Positions 43,549 through 52,225 are shown, numbered from the stretch's first letter. The stretch is 64,000 nucleotides of DNA from Rhizobium rhizogenes (GCF_002005205.3 NZ_CP019701.2:1240001-1304000); one strand, 5' to 3'. Notes: generated from the letters alone by a model not told the origin. Numbers and translations: made by a program.

Positions 43549-43887
43549 TCACGAAGTCAAGTCGACAAATGTACATCCTTTCAGGACAAGGATTGTTTCC
43601 ACATCGTCGCTTTCAGGAAAGACGGCGGTGATCGCCCCCCCCCTTGCCAGATGGTCCATACCAAGGATCGGAACCACCCTATAGGATGAGGCTTCCCATA
43701 ACTCAATTGCGCTATCGATGGTCATAGGGTCTTCGACAATGCAGACGAAACAGTTGGTTGCAGGTGGCGCTATTAGTAAATCGTGAAATTCTTGGTTGAT
43801 GTAGGCGGCTTGAATTTGCGGGGCAATATCTACCGTTTCACCTTTCACCGTTTCTAAGAACGCGTCCCAATCGAAAGTGTTCTCCAT
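43549..43887 (-). CDS. Hypothetical phage protein (112 aa) with a G9 tract
   Basis: Starts at ATG 43887, two bases after the stop of the helicase-primase gene. The sequence reads as a mixed alpha/beta fold (ATNCFVCIVEDPMTIDSAI, SYRVVPILGMDHLA). Codons around residue 84 contain nine consecutive G on the coding strand (C9 at 43635-43643 on the plus strand). Slippage there would truncate or alter the last 30 residues. Function unknown. Confidence 0.55.
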   Translation of the reverse strand: MENTFDWDAFLETVKGETVDIAPQIQAAYINQEFHDLLIAPPATNCFVCIVEDPMTIDSAIELWEASSYRVVPILGMDHLARGGAITAVFPESDDVETILVLKGCTFVDLTS

Positions 43888-43889
43888 CT

Positions 43890-46352
43890 TCAAGCCCCCC
43901 TTCCCTTGAGGTTTTTCATCAAGTCTTTGATGTTCACGACTGGTGCGGCCTTCATCATCGGCTTGGATACGATAGAACGGATATCCGCCCTCATCTTTGC
44001 GGTTGGTTGTTCAACCGTGTCACCGTCAATTACCGCTGGCTTTATGATGATTTTACCGGAACGAAGGTTTTTCATAATGTTCGGGATTTGCTTGATACGA
44101 TCTTTCTTGTTCGAACCGAACATATCCGCGTTGCGATGAAGGTACGCCTCGACTTGATCAAGCGGGATACCCATTCCAGCCATTGACCACGCGAAGTTGT
44201 TAAAAGCCTTGTTACCGGTTCCAGCAGCCGTTGAAGCGTGTCGTTCAAGGGCTTTCGCCGCTTTAGCGTCAATGTCATCAGCCGACAGGCTTGCTTGTTC
44301 TTTTACGGTTTCGAGTCTACGTGCCATATCGATTTCCGCTTCGACTTCGGCCTTGACCAACTCGGAAATGAAATCGGTTGGATTTAGAACGGACTTTTCG
44401 GTCCAATTGGTTTTGATGAAAACGTGGTCGCTTTCGAGACCTGAAGCCGGTTTGGTAGGTTCAAGGTAGATACCAACGGGGGTAACTCGGTCGATACCTG
44501 CTTTACGGCTACCGGCATACGCCACGATCTTTGCAACGATTGAGTCGCCAACAAATCGAGCCAATGCATCTTCGCACGAATGGGTAAGCGGAACGATGAC
44601 GCGGTAACGGATTTCGTTTGTATTGTTGCTATAGGAATTATGCACGATATGTGCGCAATCGATGATCTTTGAAATCTCGGTTGGCTTGATTTCGGTCTTG
44701 TCGATATCGAGCATCAAAAGGTTCGTTGAGTAAGCGTCTTCTGCTTTACGAACACCAGCGCCGTTCATAAGCCAACCATCAAACTTATGGTTCAAGGTGA
44801 CGTTGGAAAGGGCTTCCATACGGGCCGCAAAATCATCAAGGCTAACGATTTGATCTTCACGCTTTGCGGTCTTGTTATCGATTGACGACCAGCGAGTATA
44901 CGCAATCTTGCCGTCAAATGGCACCAGCGTATCAAGGATCGCTTTTGAGCGCTTTTCGATCTTACGCTTCTTGGCAACGCGTTCTGCGCCGGTGAGAGCA
45001 CGTACGGGCTTGTGCGATGGGGGTTCGACCACAGGAACGATATCAACACCGAGCGGAAGTACGCTAGAGCCAGGTATCTTGGTAGCGAGGAATTTAGCCG
45101 TACGCTTATCAACCACCACGATTTCAACAGCATCGGTAGCCGCTGGCATTCTGAGGCTTGTACGCATAGCGAACTGATAAGCCGTTTCGAAAGATTTAGA
45201 TTCAGCAAGCGCCGCTTTTTCAATCCCGAAATACGTTTCGAGAAATGACATATGAACGGGTGTGTCGTTCAAAGCAGGAAGGAAAACCGCATTGTTGATG
45301 TGACGGAATTCGTTGATACCGTGCGAAATAACAGGTGCCTTGATACCAGCGCGGACGATCGGTGCGATATCAGCGTCCTTTACCGACTTGTTCGCGGTCC
45401 AAATGAAAGAGCGGCCTTCGAGGTGCTTTGCGATGGTTTCAGCGATGACCGGTAAAACGTTGTGCTTGGTGTTCAGGTGTTGGGACCAGTTCTGGTCTAT
45501 GCAATACGTGATCGTGGTGCGGTTGCCAGTTTCAAGGGAATGAATGGTTGGCAGATTAGTCGCGTGGTTCCAAGGCTTGAACGACACACCCTCGTAAGTC
45601 GACCAAGCCTTGTAGAGCATTGAATCGAGAAAGTTCGCACCCATCAGAATGACGTTATCCCAATGACGGAAGATGGTTGGGTGAACGATAAGGTGCGTAT
45701 TCAACTGGTAAGATGAACGGTCTGGATTGACGAACGAGTCCCAAACTTCAGATGCAACAATAGCGTCCATATCAACGCTATCAACGGCACCGAATAACGA
45801 TCCCAACTTCTCTACAAGGGAGTCGTTCCTGTCGGTCTTGATGTCATCAAAGCCATTACGGTACGCATCGCTTGAACGAATGATGTTGTAATAGCCATCA
45901 ACCTTAGATGGGACTACAGCCATATTAGAAGAAACAACGTGCTTGAACGAATTCAGTTGGATTGATTCACTGGTTTCAACGGCTGGTAATTCATCGATGA
46001 CGAGATAGGTCTTTTCAGCGTTCGCCTTCTCAAAGTATGGGTTATCGATCAAGGTTTTTTGCGTCACGAAAACCAAATCCAACGAAGGATTCAAGAGAGC
46101 CGCCTTGAACTGGCTTGCTGCCGATTCCGATGCAAAGTCCCCTGTTTCGCGATAAACCAGTGTAGCCGAAACACCGAGTTCGGACTTAAAGCGTTCAGCC
46201 GTTGATTTCATCAGATCGATGGTAGGTTGAGCGATAACAAGACGTGAACCGCTCATACGGACTTTCTTGTAGAAATTGATAAGGGATGTTGTTTTGCCAG
46301 AACCGCAGATAGCATTTACATATTGAAAGTTTGTCATATCAGTAATTTCCAT
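43890..46352 (-). CDS. Helicase-primase replication protein (DEAD-type helicase plus AEP-like primase)
   Basis: An 820-aa protein. The N-terminal half is a superfamily 2-type helicase: Walker A ICGSGKTTS (K20), Walker B YLVIDELPAV (D120, E121) and a later SFIWTANKSVKD segment, similar in layout to origin-binding UL9-like helicases. The C-terminal half has features of archaeo-eukaryotic-type primases: NLLMLDIDKTEI with the metal-binding DxD, YSNNTNEIRYRVIVPL, and a terminal helical PriCT-like region (TGNKAFNNFAWSMAGMGIPL). The fusion would unwind and prime DNA, leaving elongation to host polymerase. Domain order (helicase first) is unusual. ATG 46352 is used; ATG 46337 is possible. Confidence 0.75.
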   Translation of the reverse strand: MEITDMTNFQYVNAICGSGKTTSLINFYKKVRMSGSRLVIAQPTIDLMKSTAERFKSELGVSATLVYRETGDFASESAASQFKAALLNPSLDLVFVTQKTLIDNPYFEKANAEKTYLVIDELPAVETSESIQLNSFKHVVSSNMAVVPSKVDGYYNIIRSSDAYRNGFDDIKTDRNDSLVEKLGSLFGAVDSVDMDAIVASEVWDSFVNPDRSSYQLNTHLIVHPTIFRHWDNVILMGANFLDSMLYKAWSTYEGVSFKPWNHATNLPTIHSLETGNRTTITYCIDQNWSQHLNTKHNVLPVIAETIAKHLEGRSFIWTANKSVKDADIAPIVRAGIKAPVISHGINEFRHINNAVFLPALNDTPVHMSFLETYFGIEKAALAESKSFETAYQFAMRTSLRMPAATDAVEIVVVDKRTAKFLATKIPGSSVLPLGVDIVPVVEPPSHKPVRALTGAERVAKKRKIEKRSKAILDTLVPFDGKIAYTRWSSIDNKTAKREDQIVSLDDFAARMEALSNVTLNHKFDGWLMNGAGVRKAEDAYSTNLLMLDIDKTEIKPTEISKIIDCAHIVHNSYSNNTNEIRYRVIVPLTHSCEDALARFVGDSIVAKIVAYAGSRKAGIDRVTPVGIYLEPTKPASGLESDHVFIKTNWTEKSVLNPTDFISELVKAEVEAEIDMARRLETVKEQASLSADDIDAKAAKALERHASTAAGTGNKAFNNFAWSMAGMGIPLDQVEAYLHRNADMFGSNKKDRIKQIPNIMKNLRSGKIIIKPAVIDGDTVEQPTAKMRADIRSIVSKPMMKAAPVVNIKDLMKNLKGRGA

Positions 46353-46375
46353 AAAATATCATTTTTTTGAACATT

Positions 46376-46427
46376 GTGTAACGATTCGAACCTAAGTCGT
46401 AATCTGTTCGCGTTTGTGTTCGTTACA
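46376..46427. promoter_or_regulatory. Degenerate third copy of the TGTAACG/CGTTACA control element
   Basis: GTGTAACG at 46376-46383 and CGTTACA at 46421-46427 are inverted half-sites like those inside the two 63-bp repeats, but with 37 rather than 24 bases between them. The first 19 bases also resemble the repeat end (GTGTAACGnTTnnAnCCT). It lies 23 bases upstream of the helicase-primase start and could be its operator or part of an origin. Confidence 0.45.
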
Positions 46428-46500
46428 TCTCTATTTAGTCTAGTTGTAACAGATGATGCGTTTTAGCCGCAATATTTTCGATTTTCTTTATATGGACAAT

Positions 46501-46536
46501 GAAAAAGCCCTATGAGGTTACGATTCTCATAGGGCT
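46501..46536 (-). terminator. Rho-independent terminator (minus strand)
   Basis: AGCCCTATGAG (46506-46516) pairs with CTCATAGGGCT (46526-46536), an 11-bp perfect stem; on the minus strand a TTTTTC tract follows. It probably ends transcription from the methyltransferase gene. This gap of about 530 bases (46353-46884) holds no gene, but several operator-like repeats. Confidence 0.85.
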
Positions 46537-46700
46537 ACAGGAGTTCAAAAAGTGTTTTAGGAAAGTTATGTCTACTTCAATATGTTAGACTGATTTGCAT
46601 CAGTAACATTAGTATTTATCACATATCGACTTTTCGGGATTCAATATTTTCTTTTTGGTTGGGATTTTGATCATTCCATTTCAGGTAGGACTAACGCACG

Positions 46701-46723
46701 AGGTATGCAGACAGTGCATACCT
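46701..46723. promoter_or_regulatory. Perfect palindrome AGGTATGCA-N5-TGCATACCT
   Basis: A 9-bp inverted repeat with spacer GACAG. The half-site AGGTATG also occurs inside both 63-bp repeats (AGGTATGTAACG), so the same regulator might bind all of them. It lies in the control gap between the helicase-primase and methyltransferase genes. Confidence 0.5.
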
Positions 46724-46760
46724 ACTAAAATACGGGATTCCAGCCAAATATGGTAAAAAG

Positions 46761-46823
46761 CCCAGAAAATAAGGGTTTTAGGTATGTAACGGACGGACCT
46801 ATAGTAAGGTCTTAGCGTTACAC
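46761..46823. repeat. 63-bp inverted repeat, left copy
   Basis: It matches the reverse complement of 53615-53677 at 60 of 63 positions (three adjacent mismatches at 46811-46813). Inside are TGTAACG (46785-46791) and CGTTACA (46816-46822), themselves inverted, flanking a 24-base core with CTATAG. In this copy the shared sequence reads outward towards the helicase-primase and late block. It lies in the non-coding gap and is probably a control region. Confidence 0.85.
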
Positions 46824-46884
46824 TTTTTATCGACGCAACCTATGACCTATGCGCATATCTAATGACTCTAGATTCCCAAAAACC

Positions 46885-47679
46885 TCACCCATAGATACGG
46901 CTGTAGTGCTGCACATCCGAAATAGCCCGATCAAAGAAATCACGGTTCTTTTCTATACAAATCCACCGACGACCTGTTATTTCAGATGCTATGGCAGTTG
47001 TTCCAGAACCAGCCGTTAAATCGAGAACCAAGTCCCCACGACGACTCCACATCTGAATCAACTGAACAAACAGGTCTACCGGCTTTTGTGTTTCGTGCCA
47101 CTTAGACACCGAGTAGCGAGTGTTATCTGAAACAACTATCGAAGTCGGATAGCCGGTCTTATCAACGAAATATTCCTTTTTCGTTTTTCCGCTTACCTCA
47201 TCCAAAACACCGCCGTGCACGCCAGCAGTCCCACCAAGAAATCCTCTATCCGGGTCGCTACTCGATCTGTTGCGTTTAACGGGTGTATCAGAGGTGGATA
47301 CTTGCGGATTGTAAGCACCTGCTTTGCGATAAAAAACCAAGATGTCTTCGTGAGCCTTGAGGGGTAGTTTGCTACTCGTCATAAACCCGGTCTGATATCC
47401 CTTATCCCAAATCAACGCCGTTCTGAAATAATCGATCTGTGACATCAATAGAGCAGATGTAAACGGTTGAGAAGCCGTAAGCACTACAGCCGAATCCATC
47501 TTACAAACACGCCAAATCTCTTTCCACATAGATTCAAACGGAATAACCGAGTCCCACTCACATTTCGTAGTACCGTACGGCAAGTCACACATTATCATAT
47601 CGACAGAACCAGATTGTATGCCCTTCATAACATCCAAACAGTCGCCGTTCAAAAACTCGCCTTTTCCGATACACGTCAC
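46885..47679 (-). CDS. DNA adenine/cytosine-N4 methyltransferase (orphan, beta-class order)
   Basis: A 264-aa N6/N4 DNA methyltransferase. The catalytic motif IV is DLPYG (a DPPY variant, about residues 31-35) and comes first. The AdoMet-binding motif VLDLTAGSGTTAIA lies near the C-terminus after HETQKPVDLF, so the order is that of the beta class. No restriction endonuclease gene is next to it, so it likely protects phage DNA or affects regulation. GTG 47679 overlaps the stop of the small gene upstream. Confidence 0.88.
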   Translation of the reverse strand: MTCIGKGEFLNGDCLDVMKGIQSGSVDMIMCDLPYGTTKCEWDSVIPFESMWKEIWRVCKMDSAVVLTASQPFTSALLMSQIDYFRTALIWDKGYQTGFMTSSKLPLKAHEDILVFYRKAGAYNPQVSTSDTPVKRNRSSSDPDRGFLGGTAGVHGGVLDEVSGKTKKEYFVDKTGYPTSIVVSDNTRYSVSKWHETQKPVDLFVQLIQMWSRRGDLVLDLTAGSGTTAIASEITGRRWICIEKNRDFFDRAISDVQHYSRIYG

Positions 47680-47792
47680 TTATCAATCCACCAGTTATCA
47701 AAATCGATTCGGACCAGATACCACAAACTGATTATCAAAAAAATAATAATCAACACATAAATCAAATAACGTGTTGACGAAATGAAAAACAT
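47676..47792 (-). CDS. Very small single-span membrane protein (38 aa)
   Basis: A 38-residue frame, MFFISSTRYLIYVLIIIFLI and onward to a charged end (VRIDFDNWWIDK). The stop overlaps the methyltransferase start (GTGA), so the two genes would be coupled. No strong ribosome-binding site precedes it, and an ATG one codon upstream (47795) is possible. Supported mainly by the overlap and hydrophobic core. Confidence 0.4.
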   Translation of the reverse strand: MFFISSTRYLIYVLIIIFLIISLWYLVRIDFDNWWIDK

Positions 47793-47883
47793 CATATAAG
47801 AATACGAACATCACTTCAACAGCAACCCATAACCAAGGAAAACAGAATGGGCGCAAAACATAATGAAAGGATTTTTTATTCAA

Positions 47884-48714
47884 ATGACCAACGTAGTTTC
47901 TCTCGACATCGCACGTTTTAAAAAAGCAATTTCCATTTTTGACATTAAGTCAGTTGATATCGACGCAATTGACAATCTGATTTCGGCTTACAAAGATTTC
48001 GAAGACAAGATCACCGGTAAGACAGAAAATACAGATGTTGTAGAAACACCGGTTTCAGAAGAACACAACAACGTTGTCCCGTTCGAAAAACCACCTGTTG
48101 AAAACACCACTAACAATGATGATCAACAGAAGACATCACCGACAAAGCCCCGTTTTCGTGGTTCCCGTAAGTTCGGTGTTGTAGCCCTGCTATCCTCTAC
48201 AAAGACCGATAACCTTACCGTTCTGACATATGACGGTAACTTGTTTGCGTCTCTGGAAGACCTGCGCGGTAACGAACAAATGGCAATCGTACCGCACACC
48301 CCTCGCCTTTCCAAAAAGTACCCACTGCGCTCTACTGTAGAACCGTCAACGGCTGATCACATCGTGAACCGTTCGAAGGCTTGGTGGGTAGTAGGCAACG
48401 AAGTTTTCGTACACGCCGATATCGAAGCACAGGGTGACTGGTTCCGCCGTCACAATGATGAATTCGTAGAAATGGGCTTTGGTGAAATTATCACCTCTGC
48501 CAAGAGGACTGACGGCTTTACCCATAAGACTCATCTGCTGAGCGCAATCGGTGGCGAACGTCCTACAAACATCTTCAAAACAACACTCGATACAAACACC
48601 ATCAACCTTATGAAGAAGCACGGACGCGGATATCATCGCGACACCACCTTTGATGTTGACGACCTGCGCACGGTAGTTTGTGCCGAAAAGGAGGCGAAGA
48701 TGGCAGCGGCTTAA
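47884..48714 (+). CDS. Phage protein of unknown function (276 aa)
   Basis: The N-terminal 60 residues are helical (RFKKAISIFDIKSVDIDAID), followed by a Thr/Asn/Pro-rich linker (about 50-95) and a beta-rich domain with Trp pairs (NRSKAWWVVGNEVFVHADIE, DWFRRHNDEFVEMG). The C-terminus has KKHGRGYHRDTTFDVDD. No family is recognised. ATG 47884 follows AAAGGA by 12 bases; an in-frame ATG at 47863 is an alternative. It is divergent from the methyltransferase. Confidence 0.65.
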   Translation: MTNVVSLDIARFKKAISIFDIKSVDIDAIDNLISAYKDFEDKITGKTENTDVVETPVSEEHNNVVPFEKPPVENTTNNDDQQKTSPTKPRFRGSRKFGVVALLSSTKTDNLTVLTYDGNLFASLEDLRGNEQMAIVPHTPRLSKKYPLRSTVEPSTADHIVNRSKAWWVVGNEVFVHADIEAQGDWFRRHNDEFVEMGFGEIITSAKRTDGFTHKTHLLSAIGGERPTNIFKTTLDTNTINLMKKHGRGYHRDTTFDVDDLRTVVCAEKEAKMAAA

Positions 48715-48768
48715 TCAAAACGAATATGAATTTATTGGTTTAAACAAAAACAGAAAAGGAATTTTAAA

Positions 48769-49236
48769 ATGGAAAATACCGAATTAAGAAATATTTTTGG
48801 TTATCTGCATAATACGAAAGGTCCATCCGTAATATCGGAACAAGGGAGATGTTTCGAATGGTATAAAAATGGAAAAATTCACAGGGATAACGGACCAGCA
48901 GTAACCAGAACAAACGAATACAAAGAAATCCATATGTTTTGGTTTGTTGATGGAAAACAAAAAGCAAGCATTGTTTTTAATGATCCTCGACACGATTTTG
49001 ACGTAACGGTCAAGAACGGGTGCAGCAAGTCGTTTGTTAGTACAATCGATGAAAACGGAAAGTCGGCATCGAGGTTTTTCGACACCGCCATCGTCGTTCA
49101 TTTGGCGCACCTATTTTTTCCAGAAATGGTAATCCCCAAAAAGCACAAAAAGCATCTCACACAACCCGTAAGCGACTATATACCGACCGTTGATACTTTC
49201 GACTCAAACATTATTCGACTTCTTGTGGGTGCGTGA
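48769..49236 (+). CDS. Phage protein with MORN-like WYKNGKIHRDNGPA motif
   Basis: A 155-aa protein whose N-terminal part holds FEWYKNGKIHRDNGPAV, a motif repeated in many phage proteins that resemble MORN-type repeats, followed by HMFWFVDGK. The C-terminal half is basic (PKKHKKHLTQPVSDY). Such proteins are abundant in large phages but uncharacterised. ATG 48769 is preceded by AGGAATTTTAAA. Confidence 0.65.
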   Translation: MENTELRNIFGYLHNTKGPSVISEQGRCFEWYKNGKIHRDNGPAVTRTNEYKEIHMFWFVDGKQKASIVFNDPRHDFDVTVKNGCSKSFVSTIDENGKSASRFFDTAIVVHLAHLFFPEMVIPKKHKKHLTQPVSDYIPTVDTFDSNIIRLLVGA

Positions 49237-49340
49237 TGGAAACGATCCCGCTCCAACGGATGGTTTGTTGACTGGAATCCCTAATATCCAAAAAACGGAT
49301 AAAAAATTTTGGGATGACCTATACAGAAAAAAAGAAAACT

Positions 49341-49360
49341 GTAGGGGGGTCTTCCCCTAC
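49341..49360 (-). terminator. Terminator between convergent genes
   Basis: GTAGGGG (49341-49347) and CCCCTAC (49354-49360) form a 7-bp stem; on the minus strand it is followed by AGTTTTCTTTTTTTC. It lies downstream of the small serine recombinase gene and probably ends that transcript. The gap 49237-49438 contains no convincing gene. Confidence 0.75.
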
Positions 49361-49438
49361 CCGGTGACCGGTCAAATCCCGGCCAGACAAGCCCGCCCAA
49401 GGTCATACAGGCCATCTAGGCTACTACCCTACCCTAAA

Positions 49439-50095
49439 TCATCCAATCGCCTGTGTGGCGCTCTGTGAGCGATCTATGACGCGTTTGACTTGGATGTGAG
49501 TCCAATCGTTTCCGTTGATCGTCTTAAATCCTTTTTCGTTCAATGCTTTAGCCAATGCTCTATTCGATAGGCTTTGATAATCAGGTATCGTTTGAATGAT
49601 CTGATACAGGCTATCAGCGGATGCTTTGCCCTTGGCGATCACGCCAGCCATTACGTTAGGATTGTGCACGCCGAGTTTGACACCACGCGCCTTTGCAGCA
49701 GCAAGGGAAACGGTTGTACGTTCGGATGCCATACGCGCTTCGTGTTCGGCAATCATCGCCAACAATTGAACCATAAGCGTATTCGCATTGGGAATATCAA
49801 CGGCTTGGAATGATGCCTTACTTTCCTGCAATCCTGTGATGAAATGCAGATTACGTGCAAGCCTATCCAACTTGGCTATCAGGAGCGTTGCACCAATCGT
49901 CTTAGCGTGAGCCAAAGCCTTAGCCAGTTCAGGCCGGTCATTACGCTTGCCGGACTCTATCTCGGTGTATTCGGCCACGATCTTGTCAGACGCTTGTAGA
50001 AAGCCCTGTACGGCCTTCTGTTGCGCCTCTAAGCCTAATCCGCTCTGGCCTTGGCGTTGGGTGGATACTCGGTAATAAGCGATGTAATCAGTCAT
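49439..50095 (-). CDS. Small serine recombinase (resolvase/invertase family)
   Basis: A 218-aa recombinase with the serine recombinase catalytic domain: IAYYRVSTQRQGQSGLGLEA (Ser11 nucleophile), ESGKRNDRPELAKALAHA, LLIAKLDRLARN and the long E helix (LLAMIAEHEARMASERTTVS). The C-terminal part ends in a DNA-binding-like region (SNRALAKALNEKGFKTINGN). It is distinct from the large integrase at 54.8-56.5 kb, so the prophage has two serine recombinases. It may act on a site inside the phage or be a later acquisition. ATG 50095 begins the family N-terminus. Confidence 0.9.
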   Translation of the reverse strand: MTDYIAYYRVSTQRQGQSGLGLEAQQKAVQGFLQASDKIVAEYTEIESGKRNDRPELAKALAHAKTIGATLLIAKLDRLARNLHFITGLQESKASFQAVDIPNANTLMVQLLAMIAEHEARMASERTTVSLAAAKARGVKLGVHNPNVMAGVIAKGKASADSLYQIIQTIPDYQSLSNRALAKALNEKGFKTINGNDWTHIQVKRVIDRSQSATQAIG

Positions 50096-50388
50096 AGGAA
50101 TATGTTCTTCTATCAACATTTCAACGTGGAACATTCTAACGTCCGTTACTTTGTTCCAGAAGTCTTTTATTATGCCGATAAACGAATTAAGTCATTGACT
50201 TTGAAGGATAATTTCTTTAGAATCGACGGCCTTCAGAGTGAGGGGAATTCCCACGCAAAAAAGGAAAAAAGAAAAGAATTTTGTATTTTTTCTTTTCCGG
50301 ATTCATAGGTCGACTCCAGAAGTCGTTGAATAATTCAAACGACGCCGCGCCTAACAGTCCCCTCGTCCAATCGAAAGACACTCACACG

Positions 50389-50565
50389 ATGACGGATAAA
50401 GCATTTTGGGTTTACGGTGACCACGCTGGCGTCAAGGAACCTATCTACCAATCACCCGACCGCAAGAAAGCCGAACAATGGGCAAAGGATTACGCAAGAG
50501 ATAATCCAGACATATACCAAGAGATTTCGATTGAGGAAGGCAGTAAGGATAAACCCGCCTACTGA
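50389..50565 (+). CDS. Small phage protein (58 aa)
   Basis: A hydrophilic protein (VYGDHAGVKEPIYQSPDRKK, AEQWAKDYARDNPDIY) with one ATG at 50389 and a terminator directly after it. Function unknown. It occupies the gap between the divergent-facing recombinase and the KAP NTPase. Confidence 0.6.
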   Translation: MTDKAFWVYGDHAGVKEPIYQSPDRKKAEQWAKDYARDNPDIYQEISIEEGSKDKPAY

Positions 50566-50573
50566 GCGGGTTT
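50551..50573 (+). terminator. Rho-independent terminator after the 58-aa gene
   Basis: AAACCCGC (50551-50558) and GCGGGTTT (50566-50573) form an 8-bp stem across the stop codon (TGA at 50563-50565), ending in TTT. The convergent KAP gene ends 57 bases further on. Confidence 0.75.
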
Positions 50574-50629
50574 CATTCGTGAGCAATACGGAACACATTC
50601 GTGCGTGTTCGTTGGGTCTCGTTCGCCTA

Positions 50630-52120
50630 TCACCTGTAGAATCCTTCATTCTTTAGAACTACCCTTCTGTAGTCCTTAACGCTTGAATGCGACGACCGAG
50701 TATGCTCTGGGCTTTTCGACCTAATTTGATGTTCACTACGCATATATTGATACACGTAATTAACCTCATAAGTCAGTTCTGTGGAATTGGATATCTTCCT
50801 TAGCCAATCATACATATGCATTGTCATTGAATCGCTGAATATATCTGCATACTGCCTCAAATCCACGTCTTGTCCTTCGTAAACTATGGACCAGTGCGAA
50901 TTGACGTCCAATATGTTCTTTATTCTGGTATTCTTTTCAATCGACCTTGTCTTTGCATATTCGCATACAAGCGGATACATCATCACCAACTCAATTGGAT
51001 ATTCCTCTGTCCATATTGAAGTTATGTCCTGAATTATATCAATTGATTGCTCGAATTGGCGCGTGGTCAACGATGCGAGTTTAGCAGTCTCGGCAAGGAA
51101 CTCAGCAAATATTGCCGGGTCGTTGATTGAGGATGAGGGTGGTATCGACCATTTTGATATGTCGATCCCATTCTTCACAATGAGACTTCCCGCGATATAT
51201 GCGAAGGTGGCTGAATCGAGTTTGTATGATCTATGGAAGAACCTTTGTAGGTATTGCTTTGAATCAAAGTTAGAACCGTATACCGCATTGATAGAATGGG
51301 CCAATTGGTCAGCATCTGTTGCTATTACAAAGACCAAACCTTCAACGTCAAATAGATGCTTGATGCGTTCCAACATAGCGATAGAGTACGTGGGTCTGCA
51401 TCTATCGAGTTCGTCAACAAATATGAAAAATGGTAGTGACTTCTCACTGTCGGTGGTGATGGTTTTCAGGAGCGCAGCAAGGTTGGCTTTAAAATTAGTG
51501 ATGCTGTTGGTTGTCTTATGCAGGTCGTCAAGTCTCTGTTGTGCGTACTTGTCTATCGCTTGATCCGTTAGGGCGGCTACACCAAGGCCAACGGCATCAA
51601 TCATATCTGCTGTTGTTGAACTTTCTTCCGCTCCTATTGAATTGTTCTCGCCCTCTAACGCGGCGGTAATTCCTTCGCCGCCGTCAGATATGGCCTTTTT
51701 TAACAGGGTTTTTCCGACCTCTTTGCCTGTCGCTATCGCAACAGTCCCGAAGTTCCGGCGTAGTTTTTTTGCGCCATCTATGAATTTGGCTTTTACGGAT
51801 TTTGGCAGTTCGCTTTCGATGCTTTTGAAATACCGATCAAGCGCGCCGACGACGATTGAGTAGGGATCGTCTACGAAATCGAATTCCCAAGCGTTTATAA
51901 GAACAGCCGGATGTTTCTTTTCGAGCGCGTCTCGGTACATTCCATTGATGAGGAAGGTTTTACCTTGGCCCCACTTGGCATCTACGTTGATTACGTATGA
52001 ACCGCGTTTGTCAGCCTTTTCGTTTTCCTTGTAGCGATTTAGCAATAGGCGATAGATCAAATCGCCATCTTGCTGACGATTTAGCAAGTCGCCGTTCCAA
52101 TTTTCCGTATCTGCCGTCAT
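50630..52120 (-). CDS. KAP-family P-loop NTPase
   Basis: A 496-aa KAP P-loop protein. Walker A is KWGQGKTFL (K54) and the KAP-type Walker B is FFIFVDELDRCRPTYSIAML near residue 250, followed by the sensor-like VFVIATDADQLAHSI. An insertion between them (about residues 115-215) holds an Ala/Gly-rich stretch (FGTVAIATGKEVGKTLL) but no clear membrane helix, unlike many KAP proteins. KAP proteins such as F-plasmid PifA exclude other phages, so a superinfection-exclusion role is possible; this is inferred from family and prophage location. It is flanked by terminators. Confidence 0.88.
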   Translation of the reverse strand: MTADTENWNGDLLNRQQDGDLIYRLLLNRYKENEKADKRGSYVINVDAKWGQGKTFLINGMYRDALEKKHPAVLINAWEFDFVDDPYSIVVGALDRYFKSIESELPKSVKAKFIDGAKKLRRNFGTVAIATGKEVGKTLLKKAISDGGEGITAALEGENNSIGAEESSTTADMIDAVGLGVAALTDQAIDKYAQQRLDDLHKTTNSITNFKANLAALLKTITTDSEKSLPFFIFVDELDRCRPTYSIAMLERIKHLFDVEGLVFVIATDADQLAHSINAVYGSNFDSKQYLQRFFHRSYKLDSATFAYIAGSLIVKNGIDISKWSIPPSSSINDPAIFAEFLAETAKLASLTTRQFEQSIDIIQDITSIWTEEYPIELVMMYPLVCEYAKTRSIEKNTRIKNILDVNSHWSIVYEGQDVDLRQYADIFSDSMTMHMYDWLRKISNSTELTYEVNYVYQYMRSEHQIRSKSPEHTRSSHSSVKDYRRVVLKNEGFYR

Positions 52121-52198
52121 CTTTAGCCCGCTTTGAAATCAACTAAGGGTAAGGATGCCTATAAAACGGCGGGTTGCAATATGGCTATCGATCCACGC

Positions 52199-52225
52199 AC
52201 AAAAAACCCGCCTGTTACAGCGGGT
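52199..52225 (-). terminator. Rho-independent terminator (minus strand)
   Basis: ACCCGC (52206-52211) pairs with GCGGGT (52220-52225); on the minus strand the hairpin is followed by TTTTTT. It lies 11 bases past the 149-aa gene and separates the three-gene unit at 52.2-53.5 kb from the KAP gene. Confidence 0.8.

Noticed and set aside
49190..49468. 92-codon plus-strand frame overlapping the end of the MORN-like gene
   Set aside because: It covers a terminator hairpin and the 3' end of the convergent recombinase gene, and no ribosome-binding site or plausible domain is seen.
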